From Heliocybe sulcata (taxonomy: Eukaryota; Basidiomycota; Agaricomycetes; Gloeophyllales; Gloeophyllaceae): a stretch of 64,000 nucleotides of DNA. The stretch covers positions 1 through 64,000 of the forward strand of contig ML213546.1 in the NCBI GenBank assembly GCA_004369045.1, read 5' to 3'. Below, piece after piece: positions 34,569-46,057 of the stretch. The notes under the pieces are model-generated. The model was not told the origin of the DNA and did no database searches. It worked only from the letters and a program-made list of their open reading frames with translations. The position numbers were made by a program, and so were the translations under genes. How positions within the stretch are numbered: the first letter of the stretch is position 1; each line of letters opens with the position of its first letter.

Positions 34569-36340
34569 ATGAATGGCATAATCAGCGCCTCGAAGCTGCC
34601 GCTTCGTCACTGGCGAGACGTCTGGATCAGCAAGCATGCTGTCTATGTTCCAGGCCGGCAGGAGAAATCATCATCCTACCTTCCATCTACATGCAATAGC
34701 CCTGTACAAAAGCGGTGGGCATCCCCGCGGAAAGCTCTCGATAAAAGTCGTATCCCCCAGGTCGACATGCCTGCTACCACCGCTGCCGCCAGGCGCCGCG
34801 GAGGCCCCGCGCTGCTATTGCGTACTCTGAATCAAAACCAACTAGACAGCGAAGACTTCCTTGATCTTACCGGTCAAATATCGAGATCCGTGCGCTTTCC
34901 AGTTGCACCTGAAGAACCTGGGCTTGACATACGGTATTTCCGGTCAGGTGGTCGTCATATACCATTCCCTTCTGATTCTCAGGGATTCTTCTACTGGCAT
35001 CTCGACCCCGATACACTCCCTGCACCAGGGCAGGTCCGCTTTCGCACCACCACATCGTCTGACCCGGCTACCTTTCCATGTGGGCGCGATTTGCAGCTGC
35101 CAAACGGCCCGACTTGGAATATACCGTTGTTTCGCATTGCTCGAGGGTCGAAGTACTCGAGGCTCCGTGCGCATCTTCTCGCTGAGACGTTAGTCACGGC
35201 GGAGATGCTGGATATTGTGCTGAACAGTTCTGCCTCCTCTCAAGACAAATCTCGTATTCCCAAGTCCGACATTTCTGCTCCCGCGGCCACCGGGCTCCGC
35301 AAATGCTCACTCTTGACATTGCGTACTCTGAATCAGACGCGAATAGATGCCGAAGACATTGCCGATATTGCTGGGCGAGCATCGGTATCAGTGCATTTTC
35401 CATTGGTGCCTGCAGAATGTAGGCTTCGGATGCACTATTCCCGTTCAGGTGGTGGTAGATATATACCATTCCCTCCAGATTCTCACGGATTCCTCTACTG
35501 GCATCTCGACCCTGACGCGCCGCCCGTATCAGGGCAGGTCCGGTTTCGCAACTCAGCACCCTCCGACCCAGCTACCTTTCCAAGTGGGCGCGACTTGCAG
35601 CTGCCAGACGGCCGAATCTGGAATATATCACTCTTCGACATTGCTCGCGTGTCAAAGTACTCTGGTCTTCGTGCACATCTTCTCTCCGAGAATGTTGTAA
35701 CGAAGGATATGCTGGATACTGCCTTGAATATTTCTGTTCGGCTCGCGGGAAGGAGAATCCATCCAGGCACCGGTAGCCTTCTCATTTGGAAGTTCGGACA
35801 AAGATTTCTTGTGGACCTTCCAAGCTCCCGTGCGTCGCTCTGGGTTATAGGAAGTTCAGCGGGAGAATGGCTTCTCTTGCCGCCCCTGTCCTTGATTCTG
35901 GTCCGCGAATCGGAAAGCGACGAGATGTGTTATGTCCTGAGCGATACTTCTGACTTGCGTATCTCTCGCCAAACTGGCAAGCGTGACGTCTTGAAGGGAG
36001 TCGATTACACGCCGCTCACAGGTGTGTCGCCACAAATGTTCTTCTCCTGGGATGCTTAAGAGCAGCTCTATAATCTTCAGGGCGAGCTCTGGTCCAGTTC
36101 GGACGATCGACACTACCGGAGCACAAGGGCAACCGGACCGTCGTTCTCCATATCCTCAAAGTCATGACCAAATCAGACGGCTCTGACGACGCTTTCTGGC
36201 TGCCAGAACCACAGGAAGATGACTTGGATATGGCAGGGATACATCACCACGTTTGGTCAGTGAACGTCGACGAGCCTCCCCGGAGGGGCTCATCGTCGAG
36301 AGCGCTAAGAATTCTATTCGACAACGAAGCTCTCCAATAG
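34569..36340 (+). CDS. Array copy G: modular repeat protein, 2 modules (about 570 aa)
   Basis: Exon 1 is 34569-36021, intron 36022-36080 (59 nt, GTGTGT...CTTCAG), exon 2 36081-36340. Homology to the other copies begins exactly at the first codons, MNGIISASK; the MASV residues and the whole conserved promoter are absent, and a transposon lies 94 bp upstream. The two modules carry SQGFFYWHLDPD and SHGFLYWHLDPD. The C-terminal domain begins SLLIWKFGQRFLVDLPS. The intronic stop is TGG, as in copy C. Exon 2 ends early at TAG (36338-36340) after FDNEALQ, about ten residues short of the others. The frame is otherwise open. Whether it is transcribed is uncertain because its promoter was replaced. Confidence 0.7.
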
Positions 36341-37578
36341 CCTCGATCCCAGCCGATAGCTCCGTCATGAGCTGGTACGTTCGGCCTTTCTTCCCGACGA
36401 CCAACGGGCGGAAACTAGACCCGGTTTAGGTGGACCGTAAACGTGCGCCACGATATTCGTAGAGTATGACACGATTGCTGTCTCTGTCTTCCTCAGGTGC
36501 CCTTATAAGTGGGACGCATAAGTAAGGCTGCCTATCCTCCAATGGAATGAGAAAGGGTGTCTGGCCCGTTCTTATCTTATCTTCGATTGGATACGACACA
36601 ACTTCGATCACTTGGGTAGTATGGCTGGGACCTGGGATAGCCTCAGATCGGTAGGTTCGCAAGCCTGATGTTCGACAATAGGCCGTACATGTGCCTCACA
36701 ATTTCTCATTCTATTGACTCGCCCTGCTTCTGCGCTTAGATACATCTCTGTTCCTTTTCGGACCTCGCTCTCTAGCGCGACCGCTCTCCTTCGTGGGACT
36801 TGCATAGCGACGAAGGCGAGTCCTGCCGCTTTTTCCTTCCTGCATGGACAATGTACTTGTAGGTATGGACAATCTGGGGCTTCTAGTGTGCCCTCGTTCG
36901 CGCAGGTGAGCCTGATCATAAATTGTTCAGAGACTTCACGTAATAATTGCCTCCACAGACGTCCGTTAAATACAGGTTCTACTGAGAACAAGTCCCATGT
37001 TGGCACGCGTGTCTTTCTCGTCGTTTCGCAAGCGCGGTGGGCTGAGTGAAAGGGCAGCACGGGAGAGTGACCGTTGCCGACGTCATGCCAGCGGTACAGA
37101 CGAGGTGTACTATGCTCCACGTGTGGAAGCTGACCGTACCAAACGTTCGGGAGTACGTTATTACGCGCCTGAATCAGGAGGGTAGAGGAAGGTATGTTCT
37201 AGCAAGTCACCGGTCCACATTCGCATTAATCATATTTCTGAGAGATATAGTAGATTTCAAGCTGACATCAGAATCGCACGTCCAGTCATTCACGCAATCG
37301 AATTAGGCACATCTGTCGCTGTCATCCAGCTTTCGATCTGCTCCCGACCGTGCATTTGGTTACGCCTCGAATGGACCACTCATTCGAAGCTGGATTGATT
37401 ACAAACACCCGTAGGTACATTTTCCACATCTCCCAACCCTCCCATTCTGTGCTAGCTGACTTGTGACGTTTAGATTGAGGTGTTGTGGATTCGGAAAGCT
37501 TGCCGAATCGGCTATACGCTTTAGTCATAACGAGTCAGCAGCTGGTACTCTGGACGATCAAGTTGACAGGTGCTTACA
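36341..37578. other. No confident gene
   Basis: The first ~110 bp are a diverged array 3' flank. Minus-strand open frames at 36426-36662 and 36608-37120 lack recognisable motifs and are no longer than expected by chance in 64 kb; a lineage-specific gene cannot be excluded. Confidence 0.3.
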
Positions 37579-37821
37579 TTACAGTGTTTGAATTGGGCAG
37601 TTGCACTGCTGACGGGCGCGAAGCGGTGCCGTAGACGAGCAGTCGCATGTCGCCGTGGTCGTAGGAACAGGCTCTAAGGGGCATTCGCAAATGAATTTCG
37701 ACGGGCGAAGGGCAGGCGGTTCAGAGCAGATCTTCTTGCAAATGTCGCCATCTTGAGGGGCAGCCATAGCAAAGCCTGCGAAGGCGACGAGCATGGAGAC
37801 GAAGAACATAGTGGTGCGCAT
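37579..37821 (-). CDS. Small secreted cysteine-rich protein (80 aa)
   Basis: MRTTMFFVSMLVAFAGFAMA forms a clear signal peptide, followed directly by APQDGDICKKICSEPP. The mature part of about 60 residues has eight cysteines, in pairs spaced C-x3-C or C-x1-C (ICKKIC, ICEC, CDC, CNC), and no known domain. A TATATAAG box lies about 65 bp upstream on the minus strand (near 37885). Small secreted Cys-rich proteins of this size are common in basidiomycete secretomes and include effector candidates; no function is assigned. It is single-exon as read, with the stop soon after CNCPIQTL. Confidence 0.75.
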   Translation of the reverse strand: MRTTMFFVSMLVAFAGFAMAAPQDGDICKKICSEPPALRPSKFICECPLEPVPTTTATCDCSSTAPLRARQQCNCPIQTL

Positions 37822-39430
37822 TGCTGGTGCTCGTGCTTGAAGTCTTTGACTGTTAGCAGAACATACTGCTCATTCGGACTGCTTATATACATTGTGATAC
37901 CCCAGGTACGTGACACCCGATTCCTGGAAACAATATGTGTGACTCAGGTATTCAGCTATTGGCCACGGAGGCCATGCTTTCTAGGTACCAGCGGCTACTA
38001 TTCGCGTTCGCAATGTGAACGTTGGCTAGCACGCCCAAGTTCGGCACATAGGGCGCATCAAACGTTCCAGAGTCAGCCACCCCCTTAAAGCTGACATACA
38101 GTACAGCAAATGGAGCTGCGCCGGATGAACGGTGCGTATTTCTGTTAGGTACAGTGGCCACTTGACTGCGGCCATTCGTGATGAAAGGTGGTTTGAAGCG
38201 CCCATGACAGGTATTGCCGCTGACACTTGTAAGCGCACACACTTCTGTTCGGTTTGCAGTTGCTAATGAGTCTTCGTTTCTGCCTGCAGATTCTAGCTCG
38301 AACCCAGTGCGCAACCCTATAAGCCCCTGATATTGAGGGCCAAGCACGGAAACAAAAGTCCTGGATCGTTCATTTGGATGCAGTTCCCCGGCTCCGGTGA
38401 ACGGTCATTGATCGGCATTCCATACGGAGTCGGCCTAATGCCATGGCCCTGATGGCCTGCAGTAGTGGCTCAGACGGAGCGTCAGGTCCCCATGCTATGC
38501 ACGTTCGCACGAAGCACGGACTAAGTGTAGCGTGACTTTTCATGGAACGCGGGGTTCAATGTGCGTGAAACTCTGAGTTGATGAGTTGTCTTCATTCTGA
38601 TGACAGTCACTTGTCGGTTATAATGTTAGTCTGACACTCAACTTCACCGATGTGTTAGGTCTATTTATAAGTCAGCCGTGAAACGCTCTCACCTGATCAG
38701 GTCCTGAGAATCGGGAATGAGAATCGGGGACCAGCAACGCTGTATTCAAATCGGCCGTTCGCCGATGCGATCGGACGCAAGAGACAATGTCCGGAATGTG
38801 GATGTGGGCGCCCAAACTATCTCCCTCACGCTTTCAGACTTCCGCCTTCACTTCGGACAGAGTTCGGCAAGGAGAACCTGTTCCGTCGTCTTCACGTTCA
38901 TCGGACTGCGCCTGTGCTGCGAACAGAATGCTTTGGTAACCACTCGTGCCTACGTAAATGCATTGGATCTGCTGATGAGCTTGACGTAGGTGCATCATTG
39001 CTCAGGGCGCAAAGCACAGTCCGGCATTCAATTGAGATAGAGTTGAACTAGGCTTTGCCCGTCATCATTCCGCTCGTCCGGAGTATCAAGGGGTTAAGTC
39101 AAATGCTGCAGGCGGAATGCTGGAAGTCCCGGCACAGCCATAATTACTTGACGGCTTTCGTTAGACGTAAAAGTAGGAGGCTTGCATACGGGCCGGGTCA
39201 CTATGTCAGTCTTACTCCGCGCACGTTCTAGTACCAGAACATTCCTTCCCCGGCGTGGCTGGGTCGCCGCAAACACCCTCTTTCACAGCCAGGCTGATAC
39301 AAGAGGGTCAGACGCAGGTAGACAGATCAAGAATAGAAGCTTCTGGCGCTCAGAGACGTATATATTGTCTGACAAGACGACGAGCAAGTCTCCTTATTCG
39401 ACCACCACCTCCACCCACTCCAGAGCAACA
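37822..39430. other. No gene recognised
   Basis: Open frames up to 131 codons exist on the minus strand (37952-38347) but show no motif or splice-consistent extension. Upstream elements of the two flanking genes lie at the ends. Confidence 0.35.
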
Positions 39431-40086
39431 ATGTCTATTGTACCTCCCAGCCTCACCCAGTGGACCGAAGAGCACCTGTCGGCGATCTTCGAAGCTACGA
39501 CGTCGCAAGACTTTGAACAAGCGTTCGACTCGTTCATTGCACCGGACGCCGTCATCACGGTCAACGGAGTCACTACATCCGTCGCCCAATACAAGCAGCA
39601 ATTGCAAGGTGAAGGATTCTTGGAGGCCTCCGCTACTGTGAAGTACGACGGTGCGGTAGAGGCCCCAAGTGATGCGAAGGCACCTACTCAGGTATGGGTG
39701 TTATGACCATTTGGTGCTTGATTTAACTCAAAGACATTCGTTGAAATGCAGGCAGGGTCTGTCGGCGTATTCTATGAAGCCACTTTCTATAGCAAACTCC
39801 GCGTCTTCGGAGGTGCAGAGGCTAGCACGGCCACCTCCTCTGTGAACGTTGTGTAAGCTGTCCTCGCTATTGGCCTGTGAAGTCTACTGACAGGCTTACC
39901 CAATACAGAATCAATCAATACCGTGACATCCAACCTACACCTCTCCCGAGCACCGGTTCCGGCCAGACTCCATTTATTGGAGGACCTGGTCCGGTCAGAC
40001 TTCCCGACTACCGGAAGGTATCGGCGCTCAACCAGATCATTGTGGCCAAACCTGTGCCCATTGTACCGCCGACTGCTAGTCAGTAG
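39431..40086 (+). CDS. NTF2/SnoaL-like small protein, 3 exons (about 179 aa)
   Basis: Exons 39431-39691, 39752-39852 and 39909-40086; introns of 60 and 56 nt with GTATGG...TGCAG and GTAAGC...TACAG ends; phases 0 and 2 match. The protein begins MSIVPPSLTQWTEEHLSAIF and reads FDSFIAPDAVITVNG, then QYKQQLQGEGFLEA, GVFYEATFYSKLRV and TSSVNVVINQYRD. The order helix-helix, acidic 'AVITVNG' strand, then a long antiparallel sheet resembles the NTF2-like/SnoaL fold found in many short basidiomycete proteins. No catalytic residues can be assigned. The C-terminal ~45 residues (Pro/Gly-rich, RKVSALNQIIV) lie outside the usual fold. Gene model strong, fold assignment moderate. Confidence 0.75.
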
Positions 40087-41313
40087 TCTCCCGAAACGAA
40101 GTTATCTGTAGTGTCGAATTTCGTATCCGTGCCATTTCCCGGACAGTGGACATTCGGTACCTGGTGATTCTCCGTGTTTTGTATGTATGAATACTTGTAG
40201 TATTATTATGTGGAAGTGCCCTCTTAGTCACGTTGATTTGAGCGGCGGGACACGGATACGCTTGACAGGGTGCCACAATGGAGAGGGCGGTCCTATGATC
40301 TGAATACTCAAGCGCTGTGAACAAGAATCGGACCTGCCAATCGCCAAATGCACCCACCTCCTTTCCTCGCATGAGACCGGTCCAGAGGGCTTCGGAATGT
40401 CGGCTCAAAATTCTGCGTAGATCCTACGTGCCTGGGTGACCTGAAGCACGACAGGTTGCCCGATTTCATGAATCTCACAGGCAAACGTTCGCTATTGAAT
40501 CTCTGAAAGGCACATTGCCTCGTTCGACAAGTTCTATAACGCCGATGTATTGTTGACTGGTAGGGTCGTACGGCGATTCGCTCTTCATGAGACGCTATGC
40601 AAGGGCGCTGAAGCACGTCCACTCCCAGACGTATATCTATTCTCAGACTCTCCGTTAGTATTAGTGGAACTGCGGCTTGACTGCGATGGTCACGACTCCC
40701 TACACAGGATCCGTGGGCGCTGCGAAAGCCTGATTCATCGGAAGATTGTTCAACAACACGAGCTAACTCGGGACGAATGTGCGCCGCCATACCTTGCATG
40801 GTGTCCGGTCCCACACCCATTCCACATCCGTAGCAGGTTCAGCTCACTCGATTCAGTCACCTGTGTGCTCACAGGGGCAGCAGGGTTCGCGTAACAGAGC
40901 CCCGGATTGGATATTGAACGTGTCACTTGTTCAGTCGGTTCCTACGAACAATATCTCTTCTCCGAGAGGGCGACTGCGCCAGGGCACGATTGAAATGATG
41001 GGACCAAGGACGGCGGCATCGTGTGGGCCTTACTTTGCGCCGATGTTAGGTACCAGTGCCTCGCATTGCCTAGCGCGAGTAATTCCCCTCCATGCGTGAC
41101 ACTACCTCCAGTGTGGGAAGCCTAGAGCCACCAAGTGTTTCAGCACGTTCTCCAGAGGTAAATCCGAAAAGATGTGCTCACAAGCACTGTGACGCAGGAA
41201 AAGAGAGGAAGATGTCACGAAACCGCCCTCAGTCTATATAAGAGGACCCCTTCATCCAATGAATGCCAACGAAACAGCAAACACATACCTGCACCATCAT
41301 ATTCATCCTCACC
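40087..41313. other. No gene recognised; promoter of the next gene at the end
   Basis: Open frames on both strands overlap without motifs. Near 41233 a TCTATATAAG box stands about 80 bp before the secreted protein start at 41314. Confidence 0.35.
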
Positions 41314-41481
41314 ATGTTCATTACTCGCGTTACTGGAGCTTTGCTCGTCGCTATCGTCGCTGCCGCATCCGTCACGGCGAACGCCTTGCCTGAACCTGCC
41401 CTACCCTGCTGCCCATGCCCTCCCATCAAGTATGGCATTGGACCGGCATGCACGGATTGTGGACCATGCAACTCGAGCTGA
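41314..41481 (+). CDS. Small secreted CCPCP protein, copy 1 (55 aa)
   Basis: MFITRVTGALLVAIVAAASV is a strong signal peptide; the mature part LPEPALPCCPCPPIKYGIG...CTDCGPCNSS is only about 35 residues with eight cysteines including a CCPCP block. An upstream in-frame ATG at 41263 would bury the leader, so the ATG at 41314, downstream of a TATA box at 41233, is preferred. A paralogue with the same leader-CCPCP layout lies at 42702. No known family; possibly a cell-wall or effector-like peptide. Confidence 0.65.
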   Translation: MFITRVTGALLVAIVAAASVTANALPEPALPCCPCPPIKYGIGPACTDCGPCNSS

Positions 41482-42701
41482 AACAGATGATGTAAGTCAC
41501 GGTCAGTCGATTGATGGGGTCAGACTTATTGAATCATAGAACAGGATCTCATTGTCCGACGTGCCTGAAGATTGACACTGGACGATACCGATTTTAACCA
41601 CGAACTTGCAAAGTGTTGCGGAGTTGAATGAGGAATGGTGGGGCGATGAGGCGGGGTCGTTGAGTTGTCAGAATAATGCGTATCCATGTAAAATCTGGGA
41701 TTAGCAAATCGACTATGACACATACGGGCTCGAGTGTTCAGGCATTAAATCGTGAAAATGATGAGAGTAACGGTGCTTTAAGCTCGCGATTCGGGTGCAA
41801 CTTCCGCAGGATCAGAAGCGGAGGGTTGAGCCGGCCAGTCTACAAGAGACGCCTGCGTACTGGATATCCGTTGACCTAATGGCGCACTCGTACTGATCCA
41901 AGTCTCGCTCGCGTCTATACGTACAAGTGGTCAGCAATACCTCAAACCTCAAAATCTAGATAGCACCCGAGTATGAAAGGCCATACGTACATTCTATGGG
42001 ATGCCGTCAGGAACGCTAGCGTAGCGCTAGTAGACAAGTTTGGTATGGACATATGCATCACAAACCAGGGTTCAGTAAGATCAGAAGAAGTTCGTTTTGC
42101 GTCTGCCGCGCGGTAACAGGGTTCGAAAGAATTATGTCGTACGGACTATCCTCTGACTTTCCTTGCTCCGTGCGGGTAGGTACATGATGACTGAGGTCAT
42201 CAACCTTGTTGGATCCGTGCGAGCATTGTCGTCACCGACAGGCATCCTGGCGTTGGATATGAGCGGAGGTCGAGTGTTCCTGTGGCGCCCACCGCAGCTT
42301 ATCACTGAGAACGCACCGGCATGTGTCATTCGTGAACAATATATCAGTCTGCATTTCTTGTGGCGCCGCGATTTACGGTCAGTCTGACAGGCTGTGCCTT
42401 CACTGACGGGTGACGCAACACATCTTGGCCGGTAGCAGTGCAACAAATACAGTGGACTTGGGTGCAATTCGCGCCGAGTGCCTGCTGCGGTTCTTTGCCC
42501 GAACAACTGTTAGCTGAATCGTTTCCAATATCCGTAAAAATGGTAGGCCAGGAACGTACAGTTGTATTCTTCTTGCAAGGTCTTCAGAGGCAAAGATCGC
42601 GCCCATTATTTGACAGCGTGCCTACTCCCTGCGGTAGCTCACAGGGATTTCACTATATATCTGGTGGGAGGTAAGCTTCGCTTGATCCTACCTCACAAAG
42701 C
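41482..42701. other. No gene recognised between the two secreted-peptide genes
   Basis: No conserved frame. A TATA-like CTATATATC lies near 42651, about 50 bp before the second gene. Confidence 0.35.
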
Positions 42702-42887
42702 ATGCTCGCAACCTGTGTCACAAATTTCCTTCTCCTCGCAATGGCTAGTCTTGCGCTAGCCTCTCCAGCGCCTGCGACATCCCCATGTTGCCCTTGTCCC
42801 ATATATTCATACGGAGGGACAAACACGATCGAGGCTAGGGCTACGAACTCGGTCAGACAGTGTACCATTTGCATGTGCCCGTTGTGA
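42702..42887 (+). CDS. Small secreted CCPCP protein, copy 2 (61 aa)
   Basis: MLATCVTNFLLLAMASLALA is a signal peptide, followed by SPAPATSPCCPCPIYSYGG and a C-terminal CTICMCPL. It shares with 41314-41481 the short acidic-free mature region, the CCPCP motif after a Pro/Ala stretch and a cysteine cluster at the end, but little else, so the duplication is old or the mature part evolves fast. Single exon. Confidence 0.65.
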   Translation: MLATCVTNFLLLAMASLALASPAPATSPCCPCPIYSYGGTNTIEARATNSVRQCTICMCPL

Positions 42888-44561
42888 AGAGGTATATGTT
42901 GTATACATACTGTCTTAACTTGCCTGCTAACGACGATGCCTGTATGCAGGTCGGCAGGAGAGATCAGTATAAGAGGACCTGATTCGCGTAGAAGGCATGA
43001 ACATGACTCGTACTCAACCTGACGCAGCTTGACCCATTCCTTCCCACTCTGATTCAGATATCCTGAGGAGGCTACTTTACCCGTATTTTGGCCGTGTATA
43101 TTGCGACGTTGTGTTTTAGCCGCGACCTATAGTCTATAGCTACTTCCACAGGATGGTTAAGATGTGATTCTCATGTTCTACGACGACGGAAAGAGATGTG
43201 ATGCAAGAATCCCTCATCCAGTGGCAATAAGAGGGTGCCTGTTGCTGTTCGTATCTATCCGAAGCAGCACCGGCCGAGGCCGCCCGCAGGCGGGCCAACC
43301 TCCGGTCCTGGCCCCGAGTCGGACTTGGTTCAGCTCGAAGGCTGAAGCGTTGAAGCCTGACTACACCCTATTCTTTTTCGCTTTCCTCAACTCTACAACT
43401 AATTCTCGAAGCTTGTAGTGAAAAATACTCGCCTGGTGTCTAGGACAACATTGTGATGGACTTCGTGAAAGGAGACTGGTCGGCGGCAACGAGTTGTCTA
43501 TGATTCTGTTCAGCACTGCGGCATTCGACAAGGATCAAGAACCAATACTCCTAAGCGAACTTGGTAAGACTACCTCCCATGCTTTGACGGTTTGCGTAGG
43601 GGATTGTCAGTGCAGCATCATTCACACGGACGCATGAACATACGGTCATCCCAGCGTGGACGTTATTATGGCTTTGGAACCGGACGAGGGAGTGTGAGTG
43701 GCCACCAATGTCGCTTTCGCCTCTTTGCATCTCATTCATTCGGCATCTTCTTACGTGTCCACTGCAGGTTCACATCGCCCGTATGGTTATCCCGAAGTGT
43801 AGGTCATACTAGCCAGCAACGTAGACATCGAGTCATATGTGACATCAGTCTGTGTGGTTGTGAGACGGTGCCGTCAATGGTATCTTCCGCCGAGGTCAGT
43901 CATCGCGAGGAATAGCTTTCGGGGAGAGTCGGAACTGTGCGTAATGCAGATGCACGGGGGTGAGCTGCACACCTCTCGTCTGCCTATCCATGTATAACTC
44001 CCGACCAACGACGGTAGATGGCGTCAATTGAGTATGTGCGTTTCTATCGTACATATAGTTGGACAGAGCGTAACAATTCTTCATATCAGCGCTGGTGGAT
44101 ATGACGGTATAAATTATCGATCGCGCACACGTATCAGTTGGCGCTTTGCTCCCCACCGGACCGAGTTGTGTGGCGGCAATAGTCACGAAGCTCGTGTTTA
44201 TGGAAAGAGGCTATTTGTGTATAACTGCTCACTCTGTTCGTCCGGATGCTCTTCTCCTTCCACATTTTCGGCCTCACTCTGGTTTAACTGTAGTCCGTCT
44301 TAGACTAATAATGACCGACGACGATTCCTCTGCAGTGATCCGTTCGGACTTTGGGAGACGGACGTCATGCGCCGAGGGCACGCCGTGCTAGAGCGGTCTT
44401 TGGGGCCTGGCCCCACCTGACGTATACGCAGATGGCAGGTACGGCCCCAATAGCCCTCACCCATAACTGATGTCAGAACGATAGTCTATTGCTAGAGTTC
44501 TTGTTCCTGCTTCCAACCCGACAATACACGCAGTTAGGTCTTCAGGCCTCAGAGCCCTCAA
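42888..44561. other. No gene recognised
   Basis: Near 42970 AGTATAAGAGGACC resembles the TATA region of the 41314 gene, but the ATG that follows (43000) opens only about ten codons. Otherwise no motif-bearing frame. Confidence 0.3.
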
Positions 44562-45079
44562 ATGTCCAAGGTAGAGACGGGCGAGGTCGAGAGGGTGGAG
44601 CGGGAGCGCAAGACAGGTTTGACCGCGTACAAGAACAAAGATTACAAACCTGCGATACGGCATTTGGAGAAGGTGCTCAAGATTTGGCCAGACGACATAC
44701 CAATCTTGGTTGCTCTCGGTGGTGAGTGCGTATTTGCATGTAACAATGAGCTGGAGAAGGTTAACCCAGGGCTGAGGCAGGAGCTTACTTGCATACGAAA
44801 GACTATCAGAAATGCCTAGCCGCCTGCGAGCAGGTTGCTAAGCTAAGTAACGAGGTGAGGGAATGCAGTGCCAGTACTTCTGTCTAATTGCTAAGTGATG
44901 TACGTATCCAGGGTCCAGATGGTGATGCGTATACCGCAGAAGCCTTAAGCACTATGAGCAGCGCCTTCGTCAAGCTTGGTGAGAGCAAAACCGCTGTCAA
45001 ATACTATCACAAGTCGCTGGGAAAGTATCACGGTCAGATATACAGCAAGTTAGACAAGTCTAAGATCGCGTCACGATGA
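44562..45079 (+). CDS. Short TPR protein, 3 exons (about 133 aa)
   Basis: Exons 44562-44721, 44781-44854 and 44912-45079; introns of 59 and 57 nt, phases 1 and 0. The protein reads MSKVETGEVERVERERKTGL, then AYKNKDYKPAIRHLEKVLKI, WPDDIPILVALGGAYLHTKD, YQKCLAACEQVAKLSNEGPD, AYTAEALSTMSSAFVKLGES and KTAVKYYHKSLGKYHGQ. This gives about three tetratricopeptide repeats, with W/Y-x-A-x3-LEK and LGxAYL signatures. TPRs bind peptide tails or partner proteins, as in Hsp70/Hsp90 co-chaperones. Only the repeats are present, so the gene may be a short scaffold or the N-terminal remnant of a longer TPR protein such as an Sti1-like one; no continuation is visible after the stop. Confidence 0.75.
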
Positions 45080-46057
45080 TCATATCGACTGGTAGCCGTG
45101 AAGATACGAGACGCAGGTCTGTCCACCTCACTACACCCGTTGAAGGCCTGCCTGACTTGGTGTCCCTTCGTCCGCCATGGAACAACTACAGGCTTAGTTT
45201 GACTGTTGCGTGCTTACGGGGAATAGAGCCTTTGCGTTGCGTAGGCCCGTTCTTGTGGTTCGAGTGTGTCAAGATCTAGCACTGGCGGGCGTATCGGCAC
45301 TGGTCCTCTGTCAGCTGAACGTGCCGTCTGGATTCTGGGCAGTTGGGCCTCGAAAGGGAGAGAGATCTCGAATTCTCCCGGACTTGTCTTGTTCCGGCCT
45401 TCGACTTCGCCATCCACCGCAATCTCTACCCGTATATTATCTCGGAAGACTGGTTCTCATGAAATCTTCTCTCTGTTCCTCCGTATGACGGTCATTCCTT
45501 ATTTACTTCACCTTCAGACTGGATCTCACACAGCTTGTTTCCCAGTATTTACGATTGTTCCCTGTGTTCATCGATGGCGCTAGGCTTCTCGGGTCCTTTT
45601 ACTGCTAAAGAAAGAGCAATCGCAGTCTTCTCGTCTCACGCAGCCTTCCAGATTTGCTCTAGTCCTCCGAACTCAACTGAGATCGCGACATGACCCTCGA
45701 ATCCAATACCAAAGAGTGTACGTCAATTTTACTCGATTCCATCGTCGCAACTCCCATCGGCTAGACAAGGTGCGAAAGATACCTCGTCCGGCGCAAGGCT
45801 GCACTTTCATAGCCCGTCTTCATGGATATCTTCCTGGATACGAGATTGTTGGTATAAGGCATGTTTCATGGCATTATCTGTGAAGAAGCTGCTGCGGTGA
45901 TACAGTTTTCATATAGAACCACATGTTCTGCCTCGTGAAGGATTGCACAGCATAGCCGGTACGTCCCGTATAATAGAGTTCCAGCTTGCTGTGCTCATAC
46001 TCGCTCTTTCTTCCGTACCCCCAGAACGACACCTTGACGGCCCACTTTCTGGCTCAC
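45080..46057. other. No gene recognised
   Basis: Some open frames (45266-45583) but no motif. GTATAATAG at about 45968 may serve the RBR ligase gene downstream. Confidence 0.3.

Noticed and set aside
36608-37120. 170-codon minus-strand ORF as a gene
   Set aside because: No recognisable domain, no splice-consistent extension, and length within chance expectation for the window.
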